DNA of 64,000 nt, taken from Macrothele yani (taxonomy: Eukaryota > Arthropoda > Arachnida > Araneae > Macrothelidae). Positions 1 through 15,000 of the stretch are shown here, piece by piece (the first letter of the stretch is position 1; each line of letters starts with the position of its first letter). The notes beneath the pieces were generated by a model. That model had not been told where the DNA came from and did not search any database. It saw only the letters and a program-made list of their open reading frames with translations. The stretch lies in assembly GCA_039090855.1 (NCBI GenBank), contig CM077034.1, positions 10,184,984 to 10,248,983 of the forward strand, given 5' to 3'. The translations under genes and the position numbers were made by a program.

Positions 1-3000
1 TCGGGTCTTTAATCCCTCTCATATTGCTTTAAACGGAATCTTGAGCTTACGAACTCTTAGAAACAGAGATATCGACAAAAAAAGAAAGAAAAAAAGAGTC
101 AAATTCTTGATTTCCACAAGAGCTGAAACAAGAAAGTTGACACCGAATTTTCGGGTGTAATAAGCACGTCTTTTGAATCCGTTCTGACGCAAATTAAATT
201 TATCAAAGCTATTCAAAGTCAATGGAACCGGTATGGAAAACAATAGTATCTGACGGAAGAAAGAAGTTTTTCAATCGGGTCTTTAATCCCTCTGATATTG
301 CTTTAAACGGAATCTTGAGCTTACGAACTCTTAGAAACAGAGATATCGACAAAAAAAGAAAGAAAAAAAAGAGTCAAATTCTTGATTTCCACAAGAGCTG
401 AAACAAGAAAGTTGACACCGAATTTTCGGGTGTAATAAGCACGTCTTTTGAATCCGTTCTGACGCAAATTAAATTTATCAAAGCTATTCAAAGTCAATGG
501 AACCGGTATGGAAAACAATAGTATCTGACGGAAGAAAGAAGTTTTTCAATCGGGTCTTTAATCCCTCTGATATTGCTTTAAACGGAATCTTGAGCTTACG
601 AACTCTTAGAAACAGAGATATCGACAAAAAAAGAAAGAAAAAAAGAGTCAAATTCTTGATTTCCACAAGAGCTGAAACAAGAAAGTTGACACCGAATTTT
701 CGGGTGTAATAAGCACGTCTTTTGAATCCGTTCTGACGCAAATTAAATTTATCAAAGCTATTCAAAGTCAATGGAACCGGTATGGAAAACAATAGTATCT
801 GACGGAAGAAAGAAGTTTTTCAATCGGGTCTTTAATCCCTCTGATATTGCTTTAAACGGAATCTTGAGCTTACGAACTCTTAGAAACAGAGATATCGACA
901 AAAAAAGAAAGAAAAAAAAAAGAGTCAAATTCTTGATTTCCACAAGAGCTGAAACAAGAAAGTTGACACCGAATTTTCGGGTGTAATAAGCACGTCTTTT
1001 GAATCCGTTCTGACGCAAATTAAATTTATCAAAGCTATTCAAAGTCAATGGAACCGGTATGGAAAACAATAGTATCTGACGGAAGAAAGAAGTTTTTCAA
1101 TCGGGTCTTTAATCCCTCTGATATTGCTTTAAACGGAATCTTGAGCTTACGAACTCTTAGAAACAGAGATATCGACAAAAAAAGAAAGAAAAAAAGAGTC
1201 AAATTCTTGATTTCCACAAGAGCTGAAACAAGAAAGTTGACACCGAATTTTCGGGTGTAATAAGCACGTCTTTTGAATCCGTTCTGACGCAAATTAAATT
1301 TATCAAAACTATTCAAAGTCAATGGAACCGGTATGGAAAACAATAGTATCTGACGGAAGAAAGAAGTTTTTCAATCGGGTCTTTAATCCCTCTGATATTG
1401 CTTTAAACGGAATCTTGAGCTTACGAACTCTTAGAAACAGAGATATCGACAAAAAAAGAAAGAAAAAAAGAGTCAAATTCTTGATTTCCACAAGAGCTGA
1501 AACAAGAAAGTTGACACCGAATTTTCGGGTGTAATAAGCACGTCTTTTGAATCCGTTCTGACGCAAATTAAATTTATCAAAACTATTCAAAGTCAATGGA
1601 ACCGGTATGGAAAACAATATTATCTGACGGAAGAAAGAAGTTTTTCAATCGGGTCTTTAATCCCTCTGATATTGCTTTAAACGGAATCTTGAGCTTACGA
1701 ACTCTTAGAAACAGAGATATCGACAAAAAAAGAAAGAAAAAAAAAAGAGTCAAATTCTTGATTTCCACAAGAGCTGAAACAAGAAAGTTGACACCGAATT
1801 TTCGGGTGTAATAAGCACGTCTTTTGAGCCCGTTCGGACGCAAATTAAATTTATCAAAGCTATTCAAAGTCAATGGAACCGGTATGGAAAACAATAGTAT
1901 TTGACGGAAGAAAGAAGTTTTTCAATCGGGTCTTTAATCCCTCTGATATTGCTTTAAACGGAATCTTGAGCTTACGAACTCTTAGAAACAGAGATATCGA
2001 CAAAAAAAGAAAGAAAAAAAAGAGTCAAATTCTTGATTTCCACAAGAGCTGAAACAAGAAAGTTGACACCGAATTTTCGGGTGTAATAAGCACGTCTTTT
2101 GAGCCCGTTCGGACGCAAATTAAATTTATCAAAGCTATTCAAAGTCAATGGAACCGGTATGGAAAACAATAGTATCTGACGGAAGAAAGAAGTTTTTCAA
2201 TCGGGTCTTTAATCCCTCTGATATTGCTTTAAACGGAATCTTGAGCTTACGAACTCTTAGAAACAGAGATATCGACAAAAAAAGAAAGAAAAAAAAGAGT
2301 CAAATTCTTGATTTCCACAAGAGCTGAAACAAGAAAGTTGACACCGAATTTTCGGGTGTAATAAGCACGTCTTTTGAATCCGTTCTGACGCAAATTAAAT
2401 TTATCAAAGCTATTCAAAGTCAATGGAACCGGTATGGAAAACAATAGTATCTGACGGAAGAAAGAAGTTTTTCAATCGGGTCTTTAATCCCTCTGATATT
2501 GCTTTAAACGGAATCTTGAGCTTACGAACTCTTAGAAACAGAGATATCGACAAAAAAAGAAAGAAAAAAAAAGAGTCAAATTCTTGATTTCCACAAGAGC
2601 TGAAACAAGAAAGTTGACACCGAATTTTCGGGTGTAATAAGCACGTCTTTTGAATCCGTTCTGACGCAAATTAAATTTATCAAAGCTATTCAAAGTCAAT
2701 GGAACCGGTATGGAAAACAATAGTATCTGACGGAAGAAAGAAGTTTTTCAATCGGGTCTTTAATCCCTCTGATATTGCTTTAAACGGAATCTTGAGCTTA
2801 CGAACTCTTAGAAACAGAGATATCGACAAAAAAAGAAAGAAAAAAAAAGAGTCAAATTCTTGATTTCCACAAGAGCTGAAACAAGAAAGTTGACACCGAA
2901 TTTTCGGGTGTAATAAGCACGTCTTTTGAATCCGTTCTGACGCAAATTAAATTTATCAAAGCTATTCAAAGTCAATGGAACCGGTATGGAAAACAATAGT

Positions 3001-6000
3001 ATCTGACGGAAGAAAGAAGTTTTTCAATCGGGTCTTTAATCCCTCTGATATTGCTTTAAACGGAATCTTGAGCTTACGAACTCTTAGAAACAGAGATATC
3101 GACAAAAAAAGAAAGAAAAAAAAGAGTCAAATTCTTGATTTCCACAAGAGCTGAAACAAGAAAGTTGACACCGAATTTTCGGGTGTAATAAGCACGTCTT
3201 TTGAATCCGTTCTGACGCAAATTAAATTTATCAAAGCTATTCAAAGTCAATGGAACCGGTATGGAAAACAATAGTATCTGACGGAAGAAAAGAAGTTTTT
3301 CAATCGGGTCTTTAATCCCTCTGATATTGCTTTAAACGGAATCTTGAGCTTACGAACTCTTAGAAACAGAGATATCGACAAAAAAAGAAAGAAAAAAAAG
3401 AGTCAAATTCTTGATTTCCACAAGAGCTGAAACAAGAAAGTTGACACCGAATTTTCGGGTGTAATAAGCACGTCTTTTGAATCCGTTCTGACGCAAATTA
3501 AATTTATCAAAGCTATTCAAAGTCAATGGAACCGGTATGGAAAACAATAGTATCTGACGGAAGAAAGAAGTTTTTCAATCGGGTCTTTAATCCCTCTGAT
3601 ATTGCTTTAAACGGAATCTTGAGCTTACGAACTCTTAGAAACAGAGATATCGACAAAAAAAGAAAGAAAAAAAGAGTCAAATTCTTGATTTCCACAAGAG
3701 CTGAAACAAGAAAGTTGACACCGAATTTTCGGGTGTAATAAGCACGTCTTTTGAATCCGTTCTGACGCAAATTAAATTTATCAAAGCTATTCAAAGTCAA
3801 TGGAACCGGTATGGAAAACAATAGTATCTGACGGAAGAAAGAAGTTTTTCAATCGGGTCTTTAATCCCTCTGATATTGCTTTAAACGGAATCTTGAGCTT
3901 ACGAACTCTTAGAAACAGAGATATCGACAAAAAAAGAAAGAAAAAAAAAAGAGTCAAATTCTTGATTTCCACAAGAGCTGAAACAAGAAAGTTGACACCG
4001 AATTTTCGGGTGTAATAAGCACGTCTTTTGAATCCGTTCTGACGCAAATTAAATTTATCAAAGCTATTCAAAGTCAATGGAACCGGTATGGAAAACAATA
4101 GTATCTGACGGAAGAAAGAAGTTTTTCAATCGGGTCTTTAATCCCTCTGATATTGCTTTAAACGGAATCTTGAGCTTACGAACTCTTAGAAACAGAGATA
4201 TCGACAAAAAAAGAAAGAAAAAAAGAGTCAAATTCTTGATTTCCACAAGAGCTGAAACAAGAAAGTTGACACCGAATTTTCGGGTGTAATAAGCACGTCT
4301 TTTGAGCCCGTTCGGACGCAAATTAAATTTATCAAAGCTATTCAAAGTCAATGGAACCGGTATGGAAAACAATAGTATCTGACGGAAGAAAGAAGTTTTT
4401 CAATCGGGTCTTTAATCCCTCTGATATTGCTTTAAACGGAATCTTGAGCTTACGAACTCTTAGAAACAGAGATATCGACAAAAAAAGAAAGAAAAAAAGA
4501 GTCAAATTCTTGATTTCCACAAGAGCTGAAACAAGAAAGTTGACACCGAATTTTCGGGTGTAATAAGCACGTCTTTTGAATCCGTTCTGACGCAAATTAA
4601 ATTTATCAAAGCTATTCAAAGTCAATGGAACCGGTATGGAAAACAATAGTATCTGACGGAAGAAAGAAGTTTTTCAATCGGGTCTTTAATCCCTCTGATA
4701 TTGCTTTAAACGGAATCTTGAGCTTACGAACTCTTAGAAACAGAGATATCGACAAAAAAAGAAAAGAAAAAAAGAGTCAAATTCTTGATTTCCACAAGAG
4801 CTGAAACAAGAAAGTTGACACCGAATTTTCGGGTGTAATAAGCACGTCTTTTGAATCCGTTCTGACGCAAATTAAATTTATCAAAGCTATTCAAAGTCAA
4901 TGGAACCGGTATGGAAAACAATAGTATCTGACGGAAGAAAGAAGTTTTTCAATCGGGTCTTTAATCCCTCTGATATTGCTTTAAACGGAATCTTGAGCTT
5001 ACGAACTCTTAGAAACAGAGATATCGACAAAAAAAGAAAGAAAAAAAAAGAGTCAAATTCTTGATTTCCACAAGAGCTGAAACAAGAAAGTTGACACCGA
5101 ATTTTCGGGTGTAATAAGCACGTCTTTTGAATCCGTTCTGACGCAAATTAAATTTATCAAAGCTATTCAAAGTCAATGGAACCGGTATGGAAAACAATAG
5201 TATCTGACGGAAGAAAGAAGTTTTTCAATCGGGTCTTTAATCCCTCTGATATTGCTTTAAACGGAATCTTGAGCTTACGAACTCTTAGAAACAGAGATAT
5301 CGACAAAAAAAGAAAGAAAAAAAGAGTCAAATTCTTGATTTCCACAAGAGCTGAAACAAGAAAGTTGACACCGAATTTTCGGGTGTAATAAGCACGTCTT
5401 TTGAATCCGTTCTGACGCAAATTAAATTTATCAAAGCTATTCAAAGTCAATGGAACCGGTATGGAAAACAATAGTATCTGACGGAAGAAAGAAGTTTTTC
5501 AATCGGGTCTTTAATCCCTCTGATATTGCTTTAAACGGAATCTTGAGCTTACGAACTCTTAGAAACAGAGATATCGACAAAAAAAGAAAGAAAAAAAAAG
5601 AGTCAAATTCTTGATTTCCACAAGAGCTGAAACAAGAAAGTTGACACCGAATTTTCGGGTGTAATAAGCACGTCTTTTGAATCCGTTCTGACGCAAATTA
5701 AATTTATCAAAGCTATTCAAAGTCAATGGAACCGGTATGGAAAACAATAGTATCTGACGGAAGAAAGAAGTTTTTCAATCGGGTCTTTAATCCCTCTGAT
5801 ATTGCTTTAAACGGAATCTTGAGCTTACGAACTCTTAGAAACAGAGATATCGACAAAAAAAGAAAGAAAAAAAAAGAGTCAAATTCTTGATTTCCACAAG
5901 AGCTGAAACAAGAAAGTTGACACCGAATTTTCGGGTGTAATAAGCACGTCTTTTGAATCCGTTCTGACGCAAATTAAATTTATCAAAGCTATTCAAAGTC

Positions 6001-9000
6001 AATGGAACCGGTATGGAAAACAATAGTATCTGACGGAAGAAAGAAGTTTTTCAATCGGGTCTTTAATCCCTCTGATATTGCTTTAAACGGAATCTTGAGC
6101 TTACGAACTCTTAGAAACAGAGATATCGACAAAAAAAGAAAGAAAAAAAAAAAGAGTCAAATTCTTGATTTCCACAAGAGCTGAAACAAGAAAGTTGACA
6201 CCGAATTTTCGGGTGTAATAAGCACGTCTTTTGAATCCGTTCTGACGCAAATTAAATTTATCAAAGCTATTCAAAGTCAATGGAACCGGTATGGAAAACA
6301 ATAGTATCTGACGGAAGAAAGAAGTTTTTCAATCGGGTCTTTAATCCCTCTGATATTGCTTTAAACGGAATCTTGAGCTTACGAACTCTTAGAAACAGAG
6401 ATATCGACAAAAAAAGAAAGAAAAAAAAAGAGTCAAATTCTTGATTTCCACAAGAGCTGAAACAAGAAAGTTGACACCGAATTTTCGGGTGTAATAAGCA
6501 CGTCTTTTGAATCCGTTCTGACGCAAATTAAATTTATCAAAGCTATTCAAAGTCAATGGAACCGGTATGGAAAACAATAGTATCTGACGGAAGAAAGAAG
6601 TTTTTCAATCGGGTCTTTAATCCCTCTGATATTGCTTTAAACGGAATCTTGAGCTTACGAACTCTTAGAAACAGAGATATCGACAAAAAAAGAAAGAAAA
6701 AAAAAGAGTCAAATTCTTGATTTCCACAAGAGCTGAAACAAGAAAGTTGACACCGAATTTTCGGGTGTAATAAGCACGTCTTTTGAATCCGTTCTGACGC
6801 AAATTAAATTTATCAAAGCTATTCAAAGTCAATGGAACCGGTATGGAAAACAATAGTATCTGACGGAAGAAAGAAGTTTTTCAATCGGGTCTTTAATCCC
6901 TCTGATATTGCTTTAAACGGAATCTTGAGCTTACGAACTCTTAGAAACAGAGATATCGACAAAAAAAGAAAGAAAAAAAAAGAGTCAAATTCTTGATTTC
7001 CACAAGAGCTGAAACAAGAAAGTTGACACCGAATTTTCGGGTGTAATAAGCACGTCTTTTGAGCCCGTTCGGACGCAAATTAAATTTATCAAAGCTATTC
7101 AAAGTCAATGGAACCGGTATGGAAAACAATAGTATCTGACGGAAGAAAGAAGTTTTTCAATCGGGTCTTTAATCCCTCTGATATTGCTTTAAACGGAATC
7201 TTGAGCTTACGAACTCTTAGAAACAGAGATATCGACAAAAAAAGAAAAGAAAAAAAGAGTCAAATTCTTGATTTCCACAAGAGCTGAAACAAGAAAGTTG
7301 ACACCGAATTTTCGGGTGTAATAAGCACGTCTTTTGAATCCGTTCTGACGCAAATTAAATTTATCAAAGCTATTCAAAGTCAATGGAACCGGTATGGAAA
7401 ACAATAGTATCTGACGGAAGAAAGAAGTTTTTCAATCGGGTCTTTAATCCCTCTGATATTGCTTTAAACGGAATCTTGAGCTTACGAACTCTTAGAAACA
7501 GAGATATCGACAAAAAAAGAAAGAAAAAAAGAGTCAAATTCTTGATTTCCACAAGAGCTGAAACAAGAAAGTTGACACCGAATTTTCGGGTGTAATAAGC
7601 ACGTCTTTTGAATCCGTTCTGACGCAAATTAAATTTATCAAAGCTATTCAAAGTCAATGGAACCGGTATGGAAAACAATAGTATCTGACGGAAGAAAGAA
7701 GTTTTTCAATCGGGTCTTTAATCCCTCTGATATTGCTTTAAACGGAATCTTGAGCTTACGAACTCTTAGAAACAGAGATATCGACAAAAAAAGAAAGAAA
7801 AAAAGAGTCAAATTCTTGATTTCCACAAGAGCTGAAACAAGAAAGTTGACACCGAATTTTCGGGTGTAATAAGCACGTCTTTTGAATCCGTTCTGACGCA
7901 AATTAAATTTATCAAAGCTATTCAAAGTCAATGGAACCGGTATGGAAAACAATAGTATCTGACGGAAGAAAGAAGTTTTTCAATCGGGTCTTTAATCCCT
8001 CTGATATTGCTTTAAACGGAATCTTGAGCTTACGAACTCTTAGAAACAGAGATATCGACAAAAAAAGAAAGAAAAAAAAAGAGTCAAATTCTTGATTTCC
8101 ACAAGAGCTGAAACAAGAAAGTTGACACCGAATTTTCGGGTGTAATAAGCACGTCTTTTGAGCCCGTTCGGACGCAAATTAAATTTATCAAAGCTATTCA
8201 AAGTCAATGGAACCGGTATGGAAAACAATAGTATCTGACGGAAGAAAGAAGTTTTTCAATCGGGTCTTTAATCCCTCTGATATTGCTTTAAACGGAATCT
8301 TGAGCTTACGAACTCTTAGAAACAGAGATATCGACAAAAAAAGAAAGAAAAAAAAAGAGTCAAATTCTTGATTTCCACAAGAGCTGAAACAAGAAAGTTG
8401 ACACCGAATTTTCGGGTGTAATAAGCACGTCTTTTGAATCCGTTCTGACGCAAATTAAATTTATCAAAGCTATTCAAAGTCAATGGAACCGGTATGGAAA
8501 ACAATAGTATCTGACGGAAGAAAGAAGTTTTTCAATCGGGTCTTTAATCCCTCTGATATTGCTTTAAACGGAATCTTGAGCTTACGAACTCTTAGAAACA
8601 GAGATATCGACAAAAAAAGAAAGAAAAAAAAGAGTCAAATTCTTGATTTCCACAAGAGCTGAAACAAGAAAGTTGACACCGAATTTTCGGGTGTAATAAG
8701 CACGTCTTTTGAATCCGTTCTGACGCAAATTAAATTTATCAAAGCTATTCAAAGTCAATGGAACCGGTATGGAAAACAATAGTATCTGACGGAAGAAAGA
8801 AGTTTTTCAATCGGGTCTTTAATCCCTCTGATATTGCTTTAAACGGAATCTTGAGCTTACGAACTCTTAGAAACAGAGATATCGACAAAAAAAGAAAGAA
8901 AAAAAAGAGTCAAATTCTTGATTTCCACAAGAGCTGAAACAAGAAAGTTGACACCGAATTTTCGGGTGTAATAAGCACGTCTTTTGAATCCGTTCTGACG

Positions 9001-12000
9001 CAAATTAAATTTATCAAAGCTATTCAAAGTCAATGGAACCGGTATGAAAAACAATAGTATCTGACGGAAGAAAGAAGTTTTTCAATCGGGTCTTTAATCC
9101 CTCTGATATTGCTTTAAACGGAATCTTGAGCTTACGAACTCTTAGAAACAGAGATATCGACAAAAAAAGAAAGAAAAAAAAAAGAGTCAAATTCTTGATT
9201 TCCACAAGAGCTGAAACAAGAAAGTTGACACCGAATTTTCGGGTGTAATAAGCACGTCTTTTGAATCCGTTCTGACGCAAATTAAATTTATCAAAGCTAT
9301 TCAAAGTCAATGGAACCGGTATGGAAAACAATAGTATCTGACGGAAGAAAGAAGTTTTTCAATCGGGTCTTTAATCCCTCTGATATTGCTTTAAACGGAA
9401 TCTTGAGCTTACGAACTCTTAGAAACAGAGATATCGACAAAAAAAGAAAGAAAAAAAAAGAGTCAAATTCTTGATTTCCACAAGAGCTGAAACAAGAAAG
9501 TTGACACCGAATTTTCGGGTGTAATAAGCACGTCTTTTGAATCCGTTCTGACGCAAATTAAATTTATCAAAGCTATTCAAAGTCAATGGAACCGGTATGG
9601 AAAACAATAGTATCTGACGGAAGAAAGAAGTTTTTCAATCGGGTCTTTAATCCCTCTGATATTGCTTTAAACGGAATCTTGAGCTTACGAACTCTTAGAA
9701 ACAGAGATATCGACAAAAAAAGAAAGAAAAAAAAGAGTCAAATTCTTGATTTCCACAAGAGCTGAAACAAGAAAGTTGACACCGAATTTTCGGGTGTAAT
9801 AAGCACGTCTTTTGAATCCGTTCTGACGCAAATTAAATTTATCAAAGCTATTCAAAGTCAATGGAACCGGTATGGAAAACAATAGTATCTGACGGAAGAA
9901 AGAAGTTTTTCAATCGGGTCTTTAATCCCTCTGATATTGCTTTAAACGGAATCTTGAGCTTACGAACTCTTAGAAACAGAGATATCGACAAAAAAAAAAG
10001 AAAGAAAAAAAGAGTCAAATTCTTGATTTCCACAAGAGCTGAAACAAGAAAGTTGACACCGAATTTTCGGGTGTAATAAGCACGTCTTTTGAATCCGTTC
10101 TGACGCAAATTAAATTTATCAAAGCTATTCAAAGTCAATGGAACCGGTATGGAAAACAATAGTATCTGACGGAAGAAAGAAGTTTTTCAATCGGGTCTTT
10201 AATCCCTCTGATATTGCTTTAAACGGAATCTTGAGCTTACGAACTCTTAGAAACAGAGATATCGACAAAAAAGAAAGAAAGAAAAAAAGAGTCAAATTCT
10301 TGATTTCCACAAGAGCTGAAACAAGAAAGTTGACACCGAATTTTCGGGTGTAATAAGCACGTCTTTTGAATCCGTTCTGACGCAAATTAAATTTATCAAA
10401 GCTATTCAAAGTCAATGGAACCGGTATGGAAAACAATAGTATCTGACGGAAGAAAGAAGTTTTTCAATCGGGTCTTTAATCCCTCTGATATTGCTTTAAA
10501 CGGAATCTTGAGCTTACGAACTCTTAGAAACAGAGATATCGACAAAAAAAGAAAGAAAAAAAGAGTCAAATTCTTGATTTCCACAAGAGCTGAAACAAGA
10601 AAGTTGACACCGAATTTTCGGGTGTAATAAGCACGTCTTTTGAATCCGTTCTGACGCAAATTAAATTTATCAAAGCTATTCAAAGTCAATGGAACCGGTA
10701 TGGAAAACAATAGTATCTGACGGAAGAAAGAAGTTTTTCAATCGGGTCTTTAATCCCTCTGATATTGCTTTAAACGGAATCTTGAGCTTACGAACTCTTA
10801 GAAACAGAGATATCGACAAAAAAAGAAAGAAAAAAAGAGTCAAATTCTTGATTTCCACAAGAGCTGAAACAAGAAAGTTGACACCGAATTTTCGGGTGTA
10901 ATAAGCACGTCTTTTGAGCCCGTTCGGACGCAAATTAAATTTATCAAAGCTATTCAAAGTCAATGGAACCGGTATGGAAAACAATAGTATCTGACGGAAG
11001 AAAGAAGTTTTTCAATCGGGTCTTTAATCCCTCTGATATTGCTTTAAACGGAATCTTGAGCTTACGAACTCTTAGAAACAGAGATATCGACAAAAAAAGA
11101 AAGAAAAAAAGAGTCAAATTCTTGATTTCCACAAGAGCTGAAACAAGAAAGTTGACACCGAATTTTCGGGTGTAATAAGCACGTCTTTTGAATCCGTCCT
11201 GACGCAAATTAAATTTATCAAAGCTATTCAAAGTCAATGGAACCGGTATGGAAAACAATAGTATCTGACGGAAGAAAGAAGTTTTTCAATCGGGTCTTTA
11301 ATCCCTCTGATATTGCTTTAAACGGAATCTTGAGCTTACGAACTCTTAGAAACAGAGATATCGACAAAAAAAGAAAGAAAAAAAGAGTCAAATTCTTGAT
11401 TTCCACAAGAGCTGAAACAAGAAAGTTGACTCCGAATTTTCGGGTGTAATAAGCACGTCTTTTGAATCCGTTCTGACGCAAATTAAATTTATCAAAGCTA
11501 TTCAAAGTCAATGGAACCGGTATGGAAAACAATAGTATCTGACGGAAGAAAGAAGTTTTTCAATCGGGTCTTTAATCCCTCTGATATTGCTTTAAACGGA
11601 ATCTTGAGCTTACGAACTCTTAGAAACAGAGATATCGACAAAAAAAGAAAGAAAAAAAGAGTCAAATTCTTGATTTCCACAAGAGCTGAAACAAGAAAGT
11701 TGACACCGAATTTTCGGGTGTAATAAGCACGTCTTTTGAATCCGTTCTGACGCAAATTAAATTTATCAAAGCTATTCAAAGTCAATGGAACCGGTATGGA
11801 AAACAATAGTATCTGACGGAAGAAAGAAGTTTTTCAATCGGGTCTTTAATCCCTCTGATATTGCTTTAAACGGAATCTTGAGCTTACGAACTCTTAGAAA
11901 CAGAGATATCGACAAAAAAAGAAAGAAAAAAAAGAGTCAAATTCTTGATTTCCACAAGAGCTGAAACAAGAAAGTTGACACCGAATTTTCGGGTGTAATA

Positions 12001-15000
12001 AGCACGTCTTTTGAATCCGTTCTGACGCAAATTAAATTTATCAAAGCTATTCAAAGTCAATGGAACCGGTATGGAAAACAATAGTATCTGACGGAAGAAA
12101 GAAGTTTTTCAATCGGGTCTTTAATCCCTCTGATATTGCTTTAAACGGAATCTTGAGCTTACGAACTCTTAGAAACAGAGATATCGACAAAAAAAGAAAG
12201 AAAAAAAAAGAGTCAAATTCTTGATTTCCACAAGAGCTGAAACAAGAAAGTTGACACCGAATTTTCGGGTGTAATAAGCACGTCTTTTGAGCCCGTTCGG
12301 ACGCAAATTAAATTTATCAAAGCTATTCAAAGTCAATGGAACCGGTATGGAAAACAATAGTATCTGACGGAAGAAAGAAGTTTTTCAATCGGGTCTTTAA
12401 TCCCTCTGATATTGCTTTAAACGGAATCTTGAGCTTACGAACTCTTAGAAACAGAGATATCGACAAAAAAAGAAAGAAAAAAAGAGTCAAATTCTTGATT
12501 TCCACAAGAGCTGAAACAAGAAAGTTGACACCGAATTTTCGGGTGTAATAAGCACGTCTTTTGAATCCGTTCTGACGCAAATTAAATTTATCAAAGCTAT
12601 TCAAAGTCAATGGAACCGGTATGGAAAACAATAGTATCTGACGGAAGAAAGAAGTTTTTCAATCGGGTCTTTAATCCCTCTGATATTGCTTTAAACGGAA
12701 TCTTGAGCTTACGAACTCTTAGAAACAGAGATATCGACAAAAAAAGAAAGAAAAAAAGAGTCAAATTCTTGATTTCCACAAGAGCTGAAACAAGAAAGTT
12801 GACACCGAATTTTCGGGTGTAATAAGCACGTCTTTTGAATCCGTTCTGACGCAAATTAAATTTATCAAAGCTATTCAAAGTCAATGGAACCGGTATGGAA
12901 AACAATAGTATCTGACGGAAGAAAGAAGTTTTTCAATCGGGTCTTTAATCCCTCTGATATTGCTTTAAACGGAATCTTGAGCTTACGAACTCTTAGAAAC
13001 AGAGATATCGACAAAAAAAAAGAAAAAAAAAAGAGTCAAATTCTTGATTTCCACAAGAGCTGAAACAAGAAAGTTGACACCGAATTTTCGGGTGTAATAA
13101 GCACGTCTTTTGAATCCGTTCTGACGCAAATTAAATTTATCAAAGCTATTCAAAGTCAATGGAACCGGTATGGAAAACAATAGTATCTGACGGAAGAAAG
13201 AAGTTTTTCAATCGGGTCTTTAATCCCTCTGATATTGCTTTAAACGGAATCTTGAGCTTACGAACTCTTAGAAACAGAGATATCGACAAAAAAAAGAAAG
13301 AAAAAAAAAGAGTCAAATTCTTGATTTCCACAAGAGCTGAAACAAGAAAGTTGACACCGAATTTTCGGGTGTAATAAGCACGTCTTTTGAGCCCGTTCGG
13401 ACGCAAATTAAATTTATCAAAGCTATTCAAAGTCAATGGAACCGGTATGGAAAACAATAGTATCTGACGGAAGAAAGAAGTTTTTCAATCGGGTCTTTAA
13501 TCCCTCTGATATTGCTTTAAACGGAATCTTGAGCTTACGAACTCTTAGAAACAGAGATATCGACAAAAAAAGAAAGAAAAAAAGAGTCAAATTCTTGATT
13601 TCCACAAGAGCTGAAACAAGAAAGTTGACACCGAATTTTCGGGTGTAATAAGCACGTCTTTTGAATCCGTTCTGACGCAAATTAAATTTATCAAAGCTAT
13701 TCAAAGTCAATGGAACCGGTATGGAAAACAATAGTATCTGACGGAAGAAAGAAGTTTTTCAATCGGGTCTTTAATCCCTCTGATATTGCTTTAAACGGAA
13801 TCTTGAGCTTACGAACTCTTAGAAACAGAGATATCGACAAAAAAAGAAAGAAAAAAAAGAGTCAAATTCTTGATTTCCACAAGAGCTGAAACAAGAAAGT
13901 TGACACCGAATTTTCGGGTGTAATAAGCACGTCTTTTGAATCCGTTCTGACGCAAATTAAATTTATCAAAGCTATTCAAAGTCAATGGAACCGGTATGGA
14001 AAACAATAGTATCTGACGGAAGAAAGAAGTTTTTCAATCGGGTCTTTAATCCCTCTGATATTGCTTTAAACGGAATCTTGAGCTTACGAACTCTTAGAAA
14101 CAGAGATATCGACAAAAAAAGAAAGAAAAAAAAGAGTCAAATTCTTGATTTCCACAAGAGCTGAAACAAGAAAGTTGACACCGAATTTTCGGGTGTAATA
14201 AGCACGTCTTTTGAATCCGTTCTGACGCAAATTAAATTTATCAAAGCTATTCAAAGTCAATGGAACCGGTATGGAAAACAATAGTATCTGACGGAAGAAA
14301 GAAGTTTTTCAATCGGGTCTTTAATCCCTCTGATATTGCTTTAAACGGAATCTTGAGCTTACGAACTCTTAGAAACAGAGATATCGACAAAAAAAGAAAG
14401 AAAAAAAAGAGTCAAATTCTTGATTTCCACAAGAGCTGAAACAAGAAAGTTGACACCGAATTTTCGGGTGTAATAAGCACGTCTTTTGAATCCGTTCTGA
14501 CGCAAATTAAATTTATCAAAGCTATTCAAAGTCAATGGAACCGGTATGGAAAACAATAGTATCTGACGGAAGAAAGAAGTTTTTCAATCGGGTCTTTAAT
14601 CCCTCTGATATTGCTTTAAACGGAATCTTGAGCTTACGAACTCTTAGAAACAGAGATATCGACAAAAAAAGAAAGAAAAAAAGAGTCAAATTCTTGATTT
14701 CCACAAGAGCTGAAACAAGAAAGTTGACACCGAATTTTCGGGTGTAATAAGCACGTCTTTTGAATCCGTTCTGACGCAAATTAAATTTATCAAAGCTATT
14801 CAAAGTCAATGGAACCGGTATGGAAAACAATAGTATCTGACGGAAGAAAGAAGTTTTTCAATCGGGTCTTTAATCCCTCTGATATTGCTTTAAACGGAAT
14901 CTTGAGCTTACGAACTCTTAGAAACAGAGATATCGACAAAAAAAGAAAGAAAAAAAAAAGAGTCAAATTCTTGATTTCCACAAGAGCTGAAACAAGAAAG